Shown here: positions 16,818 to 25,124 of the stretch, in pieces
Layout: each line of letters begins with the position of its first letter
Position numbering within the stretch: position 1 is the stretch's first letter
Assembly (NCBI RefSeq): GCF_000235505.1
Contig: NZ_JH379028.1
Span: forward strand, 166,946-230,945
Origin: Hungatella hathewayi WAL-18680
GTDB lineage: Bacteria > Bacillota > Clostridia > Lachnospirales > Lachnospiraceae
Direction: 5' to 3'
DNA length: 64,000 nucleotides
Notes under the pieces: model-generated
The model's database searches: none
Told to the model about the DNA's origin: nothing
What the model saw: the letters and a program-made list of their open reading frames with translations, nothing else
Made by a program: the position numbers and the translations under genes

Positions 16818-19259
16818 GTGAAGAAACAGGAGATACTAAAACATTACTTTGGATATGACCAGTTCCGGGAAGGGCAGGAACTGCTGATTGACAGTATGCT
16901 GGAAGGAAAAGATACGCTGGGGATTATGCCTACCGGGGCTGGGAAAAGTCTGTGTTTTCAGATTCCGGCGCTGATGATGGATGGGGTGACGCTGGTGATT
17001 TCCCCGTTGATTTCACTGATGAAGGACCAGGTGGAGGCGTTAAACCAGGCGGGAGTTCATGCGGCGTATTTGAACAGTTCGCTGACGGCGGCGCAGTATT
17101 ATAGGGCGCTGGAATTTGCGAGGGAGGGAAGATATCCCATTATTTATGTGGCTCCGGAGCGGTTGGTGACGGATGAATTTCTGGACTTTGCATTACATAC
17201 GAAGATTTCCATGATTGCGGTGGATGAAGCCCACTGCGTGTCCCAGTGGGGGCAGGATTTCAGGCCAAGTTACCTGCGGATTCTGGAGTTTGTGGAGCGG
17301 CTGCCGGTAAGGCCGGTGCTGAGTGCATTTACAGCCACGGCTACGAAGGAAGTCCGGGATGATATTATTGATATTTTGATGCTTCGGGAGCCGACGGTGC
17401 TGACGACCGGGTTTGACAGGCCGAATCTGTATTTTGGGGTGCAGAGTCCGAAGGATAAATATGCGTGTCTGAAAAATTATCTGGAGACCCATCAGGGGGA
17501 GAGCGGCGTGATTTACTGCCTGACGAGGAAGGTGGTGGAGGAGGTCTGCGAGAAGCTGAGAAGGGATGGATATCCGGTGACCAGGTATCATGCGGGGCTC
17601 AGTGATGGGGAGCGGAAGCAGAACCAGGAAGATTTTATCTATGACAGGTATCCGTTAATGGTGGCCACCAATGCGTTCGGGATGGGGATTGATAAGTCCA
17701 ATGTGCGGTTTGTGGTACATTATAATATGCCGAAAAATATGGAGTCATATTATCAAGAAGCGGGAAGAGCCGGTCGAGATGGGGAGCCGGCGGAGTGTAT
17801 TCTGCTGTATGGCGGCCAGGATGTGGTGACGAACCAGTTCTTCATTGACAATAACCAGGACAACCAGGAGCTGGATGCGGTGACGAGAGCCATTGTCATG
17901 GAGCGGGACCGGGACCGGCTGAAAAAAATGACGTATTACTGCTTTACCAATGAGTGCCTGCGGGACTATATTTTGCGGTATTTTGGGGAGTATGGGGAGA
18001 ATTACTGCGGGAATTGTTCCAATTGTCTGAGCCAGTTTGAGACGGTGGATGTGACGGATATTGCAAGGGCGATTATCGGGTGTGTTGCGTCCAGCCGGCA
18101 ACGTTATGGCACCAATGTCATTATCGACACGCTTCATGGGGCAAATACCGCGAAGATTCGACAGTACCGTATGGATGAGAACCCTCACTATGCCGAACTG
18201 GCAAAAGTACCGTCCTACAAACTGCGCCAGGTGATGAATCATCTGCTGCTGGGGGATTACCTGTTTGTGACAAATGATGAATATGTGGTAGTGAAACTGA
18301 CAGAGAAAGCCAAGGAATTTATGGAAGGCGACGAAGCCATTGTGATGAAAATGGCGAAGGAACAGGAGCGCCAGGCGAAGGAGAAGAGCGAGAAGAAAGC
18401 CAGGAAGAGTAAGGCCGTCAAGGATGCCGCGCTCACGGAGCTGGATGAGACGCTCTTTGAAAAACTCCGCGGCCTTCGCTCCGAGATTGCAAAGGAGGAG
18501 AAAGTGCCTCCGTATATTGTGTTCTCTGACAGGACGCTGGTCCATATGTGCAGTGTTAAGCCGGTGACAAAAGGGGAAATGCTGTCGGTGTCCGGTGTGG
18601 GTGAGTTTAAGTATGAGAAATATGGAGAGCGTTTCTTAGAGTGCATCAGGGCGGAGCGGAATGTGGCGGTGCACACGGAAGAGAGCGGGGATAGTAACGG
18701 AAATGTCCATGTATCTGAGTATACAATGGACATCGCTGCCGGGGATGCTATGGGATATTTCGGAGAGGATGATATCTATTTTAGCAGTGACAGCGATGAA
18801 TTTGACGATTGGTCTATCGATGACGCCATGGCGGCCTGGGAAAATGGCAGCCAGGAACCAGTGAAACAAAAAAACTCCCCCGCCAAGACCAGTGCCACAA
18901 AAACAAAGAAAACCAAAGCCACCAAGACCGATTTCGTCATGACCCAGGAACTGGCTGAACAGCTTCACTATTCGGAGCGGATGTCCCTCAGCGATTTTGT
19001 GGGACAGATAAACGATATGCGGGATGACACCGTCATGAAACGCCTGACAATCAAAGAGGTGGAACAGAAACTGGTGGACGACGGATGTTTTGAGGAGCGG
19101 TTCTTCAATGGAATGAAGCGGAAGAACTTGACGGAAACCGGAAGAATGTTTGGAATTGTGGCGGAGAAGCGGCTGAGTGAGAAGGGGAATGAGTATGATG
19201 TGTTTTATTATACGGAGAAGGCCCAGAGGGGGATTGTGGAGTGGCTGGTAAAAAGATGA
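16818..19259 (+). CDS. recQ: ATP-dependent DNA helicase RecQ
   Basis: An 813-aa 3'-5' DNA helicase acting in recombination and replication-fork repair. The N-terminal Q-like motif FGYDQFREGQ is followed by Walker A PTGAGKS (about residue 40) and DEAHCVSQWGQDFRPSY (about 136). The second helicase domain ends in EAGRAGRDG. A zinc-binding set (YCFTNEC..YCGNCSNC) leads into a winged-helix RQC region, and an HRDC domain follows around residues 535-610. A long acidic and Lys-rich linker then joins a small C-terminal domain absent from E. coli RecQ. GTG start at 16818 behind TTGGAGGG. The last 120 bases are duplicated downstream, around an inserted gene. Confidence 0.95.
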   Translation: MKKQEILKHYFGYDQFREGQELLIDSMLEGKDTLGIMPTGAGKSLCFQIPALMMDGVTLVISPLISLMKDQVEALNQAGVHAAYLNSSLTAAQYYRALEFAREGRYPIIYVAPERLVTDEFLDFALHTKISMIAVDEAHCVSQWGQDFRPSYLRILEFVERLPVRPVLSAFTATATKEVRDDIIDILMLREPTVLTTGFDRPNLYFGVQSPKDKYACLKNYLETHQGESGVIYCLTRKVVEEVCEKLRRDGYPVTRYHAGLSDGERKQNQEDFIYDRYPLMVATNAFGMGIDKSNVRFVVHYNMPKNMESYYQEAGRAGRDGEPAECILLYGGQDVVTNQFFIDNNQDNQELDAVTRAIVMERDRDRLKKMTYYCFTNECLRDYILRYFGEYGENYCGNCSNCLSQFETVDVTDIARAIIGCVASSRQRYGTNVIIDTLHGANTAKIRQYRMDENPHYAELAKVPSYKLRQVMNHLLLGDYLFVTNDEYVVVKLTEKAKEFMEGDEAIVMKMAKEQERQAKEKSEKKARKSKAVKDAALTELDETLFEKLRGLRSEIAKEEKVPPYIVFSDRTLVHMCSVKPVTKGEMLSVSGVGEFKYEKYGERFLECIRAERNVAVHTEESGDSNGNVHVSEYTMDIAAGDAMGYFGEDDIYFSSDSDEFDDWSIDDAMAAWENGSQEPVKQKNSPAKTSATKTKKTKATKTDFVMTQELAEQLHYSERMSLSDFVGQINDMRDDTVMKRLTIKEVEQKLVDDGCFEERFFNGMKRKNLTETGRMFGIVAEKRLSEKGNEYDVFYYTEKAQRGIVEWLVKR
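19151..19247 (+). repeat. recQ 3'-end repeat, copy 1 (inside recQ)
   Basis: This 97-base stretch inside the end of recQ is repeated at 19945-20041 with about three mismatches. Weaker similarity with small deletions extends upstream to about 19128. After the repeat, recQ ends with VKR and a stop. Confidence 0.85.
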
Positions 19260-19322
19260 TGGATATTTATATGTTTTGTCCAGTGAATCAATATAGGATT
19301 CAATGAATTAGAACCGGAGGAA

Positions 19323-19853
19323 ATGCTGTTGGTGAGGAATGTGAGCATAGTAACCGATTTGAATGGTGATAAAATGGTATTGATTAATGAGGTTATTTTC
19401 AAAGGGAAAAAATCTATAAATTGGGATGATGTAAGAGCGTATCTTAAATCATATGTGGGTGAATTTTATGAAATAGCTGATACAAAAGATATTGTGTATA
19501 TTGGCAATGATTTGCCGGATGAATATGCAAGCTCAAAATACACGTATTCTTTAAAGGGAGCGAATGCTAAAGCAAAAGCCAATGCATCACAGGGGATACC
19601 TCAAATGTTAGAAATTGCTGTTGGTAAGCATTTTAGAGAGAATTCAGGAGAAAAACATCAAAGAAATGCTGCGAATGGTTGGTATCGGTACGATTCCAGA
19701 TTTGCTTTGCCAGTTTATGGGGATAATGGGAAGGTTGACCATTATAATGTATTTCATGCATCTATGCTGATACGCCATGCAAGTGATGGAAAAATGTATT
19801 TATATGACATTCTTGACATAAAAAAAGAAACGAGCAACCCGTTCAAATCATAA
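19323..19853 (+). CDS. hypothetical cassette protein, 176 aa
   Basis: I cannot name this protein securely. It has no signal or membrane segment. The C-terminal half (NAANGWYRYDSRFALPVYGDN, then NVFHASMLIRH and YLYDILDIKKETSNP) resembles domains seen in phage and conjugative-element proteins of Clostridia that have been compared with RelE/barnase-like nucleases; I hold that comparison weakly. CGGAGG at 19315-19320 is only two bases from ATG 19323, so TTG 19329 or GTG 19332 may be the real start. The gene sits between two copies of the recQ 3' end, so it arrived as an inserted cassette. Its A/T-rich composition differs from recQ. Confidence 0.5.
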   Translation: MLLVRNVSIVTDLNGDKMVLINEVIFKGKKSINWDDVRAYLKSYVGEFYEIADTKDIVYIGNDLPDEYASSKYTYSLKGANAKAKANASQGIPQMLEIAVGKHFRENSGEKHQRNAANGWYRYDSRFALPVYGDNGKVDHYNVFHASMLIRHASDGKMYLYDILDIKKETSNPFKS

Positions 19854-19944
19854 GATTCTACTTGGTAAAAACCCATTTCCTTTTTCTAAGTATAGAATAT
19901 GTCTGTTGAGTTGTCAAGAAAAAGTTTGATGGAAACGAATGACA

Positions 19945-20041
19945 TGGAATTGTGGCGGAGAAGCGGCTGAGTGAGAAAGGGAATGAGTATGATGTGTTTT
20001 ATTATACGGAAAACGCCCAGAGGGGGATTGTGGAGTGGCTG
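19945..20041 (+). repeat. recQ 3'-end repeat, copy 2 (downstream of cassette)
   Basis: This is a near-identical copy of recQ bases 19151-19247. Read in the recQ frame it continues to a different ending, LLEAEGR then TAG at 20059-20061, and its last bases (GGGAGG) serve as the ribosome binding site of the DUF1232 gene. This suggests it is the original recQ end, displaced when a cassette carrying a replacement end was inserted. Confidence 0.8.
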
Positions 20042-20068
20042 TTAGAAGCTGAAGGGAGGTAGTTCCCA

Positions 20069-20434
20069 ATGGATTTGAAAGAACGCGCAATCAAGTTAAA
20101 GCAGGACATTCCAGCTGTTTTTTTATCACTAAAGGATAAAGACACGCCGGTGTTAGCGAAAGTGATAGCGGCTATTACCGTGGCATATGCGTTATCTCCC
20201 ATCGACCTGGTGCCAGATTTTATTCCGGTTCTGGGGTATTTAGATGATGTGATTCTGCTTCCAGCGTTGATTGTATTGACAGTAAAATTGATACCGAAAG
20301 AGGTTTGGGAGCGGAATCGTGCTTGTTCTGCTGGCATGTGGAAAGACGGAAAACCTAAAAAATGGTATTATGCAGTTCCAATTATTATCATTTGGCTGTT
20401 GCTGATTTTGCTGATTATTTGGAAATGTCTGTAA
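20069..20434 (+). CDS. DUF1232 (YkvA-like) membrane protein
   Basis: A 121-aa protein with the DUF1232 core signature YALSPIDLVPDFIPVLGYLDD around residues 47-67, two hydrophobic segments there and a strongly hydrophobic C-terminal helix (WYYAVPIIIIWLLLILLIIW). Family function is unknown; members are small membrane proteins. Its ribosome binding site lies within the duplicated recQ tail, so it was probably the original neighbour of recQ. Confidence 0.85.
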   Translation: MDLKERAIKLKQDIPAVFLSLKDKDTPVLAKVIAAITVAYALSPIDLVPDFIPVLGYLDDVILLPALIVLTVKLIPKEVWERNRACSAGMWKDGKPKKWYYAVPIIIIWLLLILLIIWKCL

Positions 20435-20557
20435 TGTGGCAGGGAGTGAAGCGTATTCTGGAAGTGGGAATGGAATATATTTCCGGTACGGACAGACGCA
20501 GACCGATGCAGAGTGATTGGAACATGATATTTTGAACGGATGAAAGGAGTACTATCC

Positions 20558-21253
20558 ATGAAAAAATTAGGAATACTTGGTGGGATGGGGCCGGAATCAA
20601 CTTTGCTTTACTACAAGGAAATTGCGGCGGGATACAAGAGGAAAGATAAAGATGGGAATTTCCCTGCGCTGACGATAGAGACCGTCAATATGTATGAAAT
20701 GCTAGGGTATTGTAAGGCACAGCAATATGATAAACTGGCTGAATACCTGTTGCGGGGAATTTATAATCTGGAGAAGGCAGGGGCTGATTTTGCCATCTTG
20801 GCTTCCAATACCCCGCACGTTGTATTCGATATCATTGAAAAACAGGCACATATCCCGCTTCTGAATATCGTTGAACCCACTTATCAGGCGGTGAAAGCAG
20901 TCGGAATTAAGAAGGTTGTCTGGCTGGGGACAGGATTTACGATGGAACAGGAATGTTTTAAAAGACCTTTTATGGAACACGGGATTGATGTGGTGGTTCC
21001 GGATGAAAGGGAGCGGGCATTGATTGACAAGATCATTGCAAAAGAACTGGAGTTCGGAATTGTAAACGAGGAATCCAAAAAAGAAATAGACATTATCATC
21101 CAGCGCCTCATAAAGGAGGAGGGGATCGAAGCGGTCATCATGGGATGTACGGAATTGCCGCTGATGTATGCCAACGAGAAGTTGCCGGTCCCTGTGTTTG
21201 ACACATTAAAGTATCATATTCAGGGAATCGTTGAGTACATGTTCCGTGAGTGA
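20558..21253 (+). CDS. aspartate/glutamate racemase family protein
   Basis: A cofactor-independent racemase-fold protein of 231 residues. GILGGMGPEST is the N-terminal signature, SNTPHVVFD the first catalytic region and MGCTELPL the second, with its cysteine. The first catalytic cysteine of classic aspartate racemases is replaced by Ser (ASNTPH), leaving a single catalytic Cys. Relatives with one Cys, such as E. coli YgeA, are still reported to racemise L-amino acids, so activity is possible. AAAGGAGT at 20543-20550 supports ATG 20558 rather than ATG 20540. No peptidoglycan genes are near, so the role is unclear. Confidence 0.85.
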   Translation: MKKLGILGGMGPESTLLYYKEIAAGYKRKDKDGNFPALTIETVNMYEMLGYCKAQQYDKLAEYLLRGIYNLEKAGADFAILASNTPHVVFDIIEKQAHIPLLNIVEPTYQAVKAVGIKKVVWLGTGFTMEQECFKRPFMEHGIDVVVPDERERALIDKIIAKELEFGIVNEESKKEIDIIIQRLIKEEGIEAVIMGCTELPLMYANEKLPVPVFDTLKYHIQGIVEYMFRE

Positions 21254-21276
21254 CATAGGAGAATGGAGGGGGTACC

Positions 21277-22098
21277 GTGCAGACATTTGAAGCGGAAATT
21301 ACGAAAGAGGAAAATGGAAGACTTACTTTTCTTGAGATTCCTTTTGATGCAAGAGAAGTTTTCTCCATACCCAAAGGAACCATTTATGTGAAAGGCAGAA
21401 TCAATGAGGTCGAATACCGCAGCAAACTGCTGTCGCGGGGAAATGACGTCTATATTCTTGTTTTAAACAAAGAATTACAGAAACAGGTCGGTTTTCAGAG
21501 TGGTCCAATGCCGGTGAAGGTGACAATGAGCGCTGAGAAGGAAGAAATAAATGGCCCATTGAAGGAAATGGAGACGGCCGCTAGCGGGATAGATGTTATC
21601 ACGGCGATAAGAGAAAGGCGGAGCATCCGCAAGTTTCAGCCGAGACCGGTTGATGAGACGATATTGTATACAGTCCTGAGTGCCGGTTTGCAGGCTCCCA
21701 CCGCGAAGAATAAAAGACCATATCATTTTATCGTGATTCGTGAGAAGGAGACACTTGAGATACTGGCAAGTCAGAACCATTACGCAGTCATGCTAAGAGA
21801 TGCCGCCTGCGGCATTGTCGTATGCGGAGACCGGAATATCGAGGGGAATAAGGAATTTTTATATGAGGACTGTGCCGCGGCGACGCAGAATATATTGCTT
21901 GGCGCTCATGGGCTGGGATTAGGGGCTGTGTGGTGCGGCGTTGTACAGAATTCTGATTGGAAAAAGCTGATCATAGATACACTCAACCTTCCACTGAAAA
22001 TTGAACCGGTGTCTGTCATCGCCTTAGGTTATCCGGATGAATGCAGACAGGCGGAGGAGAGATGGGATTCGGGAAAAGTGCATTTTGATAGATGGTGA
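21277..22098 (+). CDS. DUF1905 / nitroreductase fusion protein
   Basis: Two domains are fused in 273 residues. Residues 1-90 form a DUF1905 beta-barrel-like domain (FEAEITKEENGRLTFLEIPFD.. VKGRINEVEYRSKLL). Residues 100-273 form an FMN nitroreductase domain with the basic motif RERRSIRKFQPRPV, a phosphate-binding APTAKNKRPYHF segment and ALGYPDE near the end. Nitroreductases use NAD(P)H to reduce nitro, quinone or flavin-type substrates. The start is GTG 21277 behind GGAGGGGG. DUF1905 is more often alone or fused to YdeI-type domains, so this pairing is uncommon to my knowledge. Confidence 0.85.
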   Translation: MQTFEAEITKEENGRLTFLEIPFDAREVFSIPKGTIYVKGRINEVEYRSKLLSRGNDVYILVLNKELQKQVGFQSGPMPVKVTMSAEKEEINGPLKEMETAASGIDVITAIRERRSIRKFQPRPVDETILYTVLSAGLQAPTAKNKRPYHFIVIREKETLEILASQNHYAVMLRDAACGIVVCGDRNIEGNKEFLYEDCAAATQNILLGAHGLGLGAVWCGVVQNSDWKKLIIDTLNLPLKIEPVSVIALGYPDECRQAEERWDSGKVHFDRW

Positions 22099-22134
22099 TA
22101 AAAATAAAAACTGGAATTTGAGGAGATGGTTGAA

Positions 22135-22743
22135 ATGAAGCGTAGCATGGTTAATCTCTTAACGTTGTCATTATTGGTTTTGGGAATTAGTGGGTGCAGC
22201 AGGAGCAGCGCCGTGGAACAAACACAAACAGGGACCGTGGAACAAACGGAGACAGTGAAACAGGCAGAGACCGTGGAACCGGCCGAGCCGGAATCGAGCA
22301 CTCCGGAGCAGACAGACACTTCCGTGAATTCCGACGATACACTGGAACAGACACTATATCGAGTTATGAGCCGCATCCTGACAGACCAGGGCCTGGATCA
22401 TGCCATCGATTATGATAATGGACTGGAAGATATTTCAAAGGATGCCATTGTCAAACTGTGCACATCCGAAAGCGGCCAATATGAAGCATACGGCTTCATC
22501 AGCTCAGAGTATGGGAAGACAGGCATTTTGCTAAACAACATCCTCGACTGGGGAGAAAACTGGAATTACTTAGAGGAGCCATGGTCATACGGCGCCGCAA
22601 AGCCAACCCTGGAGGAGCCGGCCGAGTACGAAGTTCTCTTTTCTTTCACACAGAAAAATGACGGGAAAGAAGTCGTGCGGCAGATTTACTTCGACACTTA
22701 TGACACGGGAACAATGTCGATGCGGGAAAGCGTCAGTAATTGA
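22135..22743 (+). CDS. lipoprotein of unknown function
   Basis: A 202-aa exported protein. The signal sequence ends in lipobox GISGC, predicting an acylated Cys. A low-complexity linker rich in Thr, Glu and Gln follows (repeats of TVEQTET type, residues 25-70), then a small globular domain with many aromatic residues. I do not recognise the globular domain. ATG 22135 is chosen over 22126 because TGAGGAG ends right at 22125. It lies between a nitroreductase and acetyltransferase genes, without a clear functional link. Confidence 0.75.
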   Translation: MKRSMVNLLTLSLLVLGISGCSRSSAVEQTQTGTVEQTETVKQAETVEPAEPESSTPEQTDTSVNSDDTLEQTLYRVMSRILTDQGLDHAIDYDNGLEDISKDAIVKLCTSESGQYEAYGFISSEYGKTGILLNNILDWGENWNYLEEPWSYGAAKPTLEEPAEYEVLFSFTQKNDGKEVVRQIYFDTYDTGTMSMRESVSN

Positions 22744-22777
22744 TTTGTGAATGAAAAATATTGAGAGAAGGAATGAG

Positions 22778-23335
22778 ATGAGTCGAGATTATTTTTTAAT
22801 GACTAATCGGATTGGGTTTTCAAAATGGTGCCATGATGATATGGAACTGGCTGTTTTGTTGTGGGGAGAGGAAGCAGTGACGCGGTATATTTGCGCGTCC
22901 GGAGCATTTTCCCGGCAGGAAATTACGGACCGTTTAGGGACTGAAATTCATAATGGCGAACAGTATTCGGTACAGTACTGGCCCATATTCGAACTTGCGA
23001 CAGAGGAACTGATTGGATGCTGTGGCCTGCGGCCTTTTAAAAATGAAAAGGATTCTTATGAAATTGGTTTTCATCTTCGGAAAAAATACTGGGGGATGGG
23101 ATTTGCATCGGAAGCGGCAGAGGCAGTTATCGATTATAGCTTTCGGGTTCTAAAGGCAGAAATACTGTATGCCGGTCATCATCCACAGAATGCGGCTTCC
23201 AAAAAATTATTGACAAAACTTGGATTTCAGTATATTGGCAAGAATTATTATGAGCCAACAGGGTTATACCATCCGTCTTATCAATTGAGAGTGGGAGATT
23301 ATATGGAATTGACCACTTTAAAAGTGAAGCAGTGA
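22778..23335 (+). CDS. GNAT family N-acetyltransferase (RimJ/RimL-like)
   Basis: A 185-aa acetyl-CoA-dependent acetyltransferase. The C-terminal half carries the acetyl-CoA-binding motif A (GMGFASEAAEAVIDYSF) and the motif B NAASKKLLTKLGF, close to the RimJ/RimL and ribosomal-protein acetyltransferase branch. The N-terminus (NRIGFSKWCHDDMELAVLLWG) is typical of that group. AGAAGGA just upstream supports ATG 22778 rather than 22751. The substrate is unknown. Confidence 0.85.
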   Translation: MSRDYFLMTNRIGFSKWCHDDMELAVLLWGEEAVTRYICASGAFSRQEITDRLGTEIHNGEQYSVQYWPIFELATEELIGCCGLRPFKNEKDSYEIGFHLRKKYWGMGFASEAAEAVIDYSFRVLKAEILYAGHHPQNAASKKLLTKLGFQYIGKNYYEPTGLYHPSYQLRVGDYMELTTLKVKQ

Positions 23336-23367
23336 CATGAAATGGCTATTATTTTAGGGAGACAACG

Positions 23368-23817
23368 ATGAAAATAACCGAAGTAAGAGAACGATCCTCC
23401 TCGCTGATACAACAGCTTTTGGAAATCTGGGAGACATCTGTGAGGGCGACGCATTTGTTTTTATCAAACGATGAAATAGAAATGATTAAGACGTATGTTC
23501 CACAAGCGCTGGCCGAGATACCACACCTGGTAATTGTGGAAAATGATAACGAATCCCCAGTGGCATTCATGGGAATAGATGGCCAGAAACTGGAGATGCT
23601 GTTTGTCTCAGGAGAAGAAAGAGGAAATGGCCTTGGTAAACAGTTAATTCAATATGGAATAGAGACCTATTCTGTCAATGAACTGGCGGTGAACGAACAA
23701 AATCCGCCGGCGAGAGGCTTCTATGAGCATATGGGTTTTCACGTTTATCACAGAACTGAATTCGATGAGCAGGGGAATCCATACCCACTATTATACATGA
23801 GGTATGATAAAAGATAA
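23368..23817 (+). CDS. GNAT family N-acetyltransferase
   Basis: A 149-aa acetyltransferase with the acetyl-CoA loop EERGNGLGKQLI and the C-terminal NPPARGFYEHMGFHVYHRTE motif. It resembles small YafP/PhnO-like acetyltransferases. It is a separate gene from the preceding acetyltransferase, 32 bp away, and probably co-transcribed. Substrate unknown. Confidence 0.88.
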   Translation: MKITEVRERSSSLIQQLLEIWETSVRATHLFLSNDEIEMIKTYVPQALAEIPHLVIVENDNESPVAFMGIDGQKLEMLFVSGEERGNGLGKQLIQYGIETYSVNELAVNEQNPPARGFYEHMGFHVYHRTEFDEQGNPYPLLYMRYDKR

Positions 23818-23851
23818 AGTTAAGCAGCGTCACCAGTTTAGGAGAACATAG

Positions 23852-24628
23852 ATGAAGAATATAAAAATTGCATTTTTTGATATCGACGGAACGTTGATTG
23901 ATATGAATACCAAAGTAATGACTAAAAAGATGGAAGAGACATTGATTCGATTAAAACGAAATCATGTGATTCTCTGCATTGCTACGGGGCGGCCTCTGAG
24001 AAATGTGCCGCGCTTTCCAGGGATTGAATTTGATGTTTTTCTGACGTTTAATGCATCTTATTGCTGTACAAAAGATGAGGTGATATTTAAAAATCCGATT
24101 CCGTCACCGGATGTACACACGATTATCGAAAATGCAAAAGGAATCAACCGGCCGGTCTGCGTTGCCAGTGCGGACCGGCTGGGGGCGAATGGCAGGGACA
24201 GGGATTTGGTTGATTATTTTGCAATTGCCAATCAGACAGTAGAGATTGCGGATGATTTTGAGGAACTGGCCAGGGAAGATATTTATCAGATGATGATCGG
24301 CTGTTATCCGGAAGAGTATGATAGGATACTCGACCACGCAAAAGGCGCGAAAATTACGGCCTGGTGGAATCGGGCGGCAGATATCATACCGGCAGACGGC
24401 GGCAAGGGACTGGGCGTGGAGAAGATTCTTGACTATTATCATCTGACGAGAGAGGAAGCGATTGCGTTTGGCGATGGAACCAACGATATCGAAATGCTGC
24501 AAGCCGTCGGCCACGGTGTAGCCATGGGAAATGCGACGGACAATGTGAAGGAGATTGCGGATGATATCTGCGGGTGCGCCGCGGAGGATGGGATTTACGA
24601 TTACTGTAAGAAAATGCATTTGATTTAA
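23852..24628 (+). CDS. HAD superfamily hydrolase, Cof type
   Basis: A 258-aa sugar-phosphatase-like hydrolase. Motif I is FFDIDGTLID (nucleophile Asp near residue 9), motif II is CIATGRP, a Lys lies in the GGKGLG segment, and motif IV is FGDGTNDIEML, all in Cof (class IIB cap) order. Members dephosphorylate sugar phosphates, pyridoxal phosphate or related metabolites. The next gene is a small VOC protein. Confidence 0.9.
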   Translation: MKNIKIAFFDIDGTLIDMNTKVMTKKMEETLIRLKRNHVILCIATGRPLRNVPRFPGIEFDVFLTFNASYCCTKDEVIFKNPIPSPDVHTIIENAKGINRPVCVASADRLGANGRDRDLVDYFAIANQTVEIADDFEELAREDIYQMMIGCYPEEYDRILDHAKGAKITAWWNRAADIIPADGGKGLGVEKILDYYHLTREEAIAFGDGTNDIEMLQAVGHGVAMGNATDNVKEIADDICGCAAEDGIYDYCKKMHLI

Positions 24629-24660
24629 ATATGAGGACAAAGAAAAAGGAGGGGTCAGCA

Positions 24661-25017
24661 ATGCAGCTCAGTTATATTACATTTATGATTCGGGATATGA
24701 AGAAAACGGTGGAGTTTTATGAGAAGGCGGCGAATCTGCGTGTTGTCAGACAGTTCAACCCGGGGATGGGGGAGATTACGTTTATGGCGGATGAAGATGG
24801 CGGGACAATGCTGGAATTTATCCAGTTTGAGGATGCGGAGAAGGTTTCGGTCAGGGGGATGGTGATTAGCTTTTTGGTGAAGGGAGATCTTGAGGAGCAG
24901 AGGGAGAAGATAGCCGCGCTGGGATACCATCCCTCCGATATCGTGGTAAAAGGGCCGAAGCCAAAACATTTTACCGTGGCCGACCCGGATGGGATTGTTG
25001 TGGAGTTTAGCGCTTAA
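24661..25017 (+). CDS. VOC (glyoxalase/dioxygenase-fold) protein
   Basis: A 118-aa single-domain protein of the vicinal oxygen chelate fold: YITFMIRDMKKTVEFYEKAANL at the start and HFTVADPDGIVVEFSA at the end are the family's two metal-site segments, with Glu as the final ligand. Function could be glyoxalase-like, fosfomycin-resistance-like or ring cleavage; no clue discriminates. AAGGAGGGG at 24646-24653 fixes ATG 24661. Confidence 0.85.
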   Translation: MQLSYITFMIRDMKKTVEFYEKAANLRVVRQFNPGMGEITFMADEDGGTMLEFIQFEDAEKVSVRGMVISFLVKGDLEEQREKIAALGYHPSDIVVKGPKPKHFTVADPDGIVVEFSA

Positions 25018-25031
25018 ATAAATATAACGTA

Positions 25032-25062
25032 AAACGCAGAGGACAATGTGGCCTCTGCGTTT
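25032..25062. terminator. bidirectional terminator between convergent genes
   Basis: AAACGCAGAGG (25032-25042) pairs perfectly with CCTCTGCGTTT (25052-25062). T-rich tails on both sides let it end both the VOC gene (+) and the MATE gene (-). Confidence 0.8.
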
Positions 25063-25124
25063 GTTTTGCTGCTGATAGACGAATTCATGTTGGGTTACTG
25101 GTCATCCGGGCGCCGGAGGAGTAA

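Noticed and set aside
24104..24661. A 185-codon minus-strand frame opposite the Cof hydrolase gene
   Set aside because: Antisense to an intact HAD gene with all motifs; no ribosome binding site.
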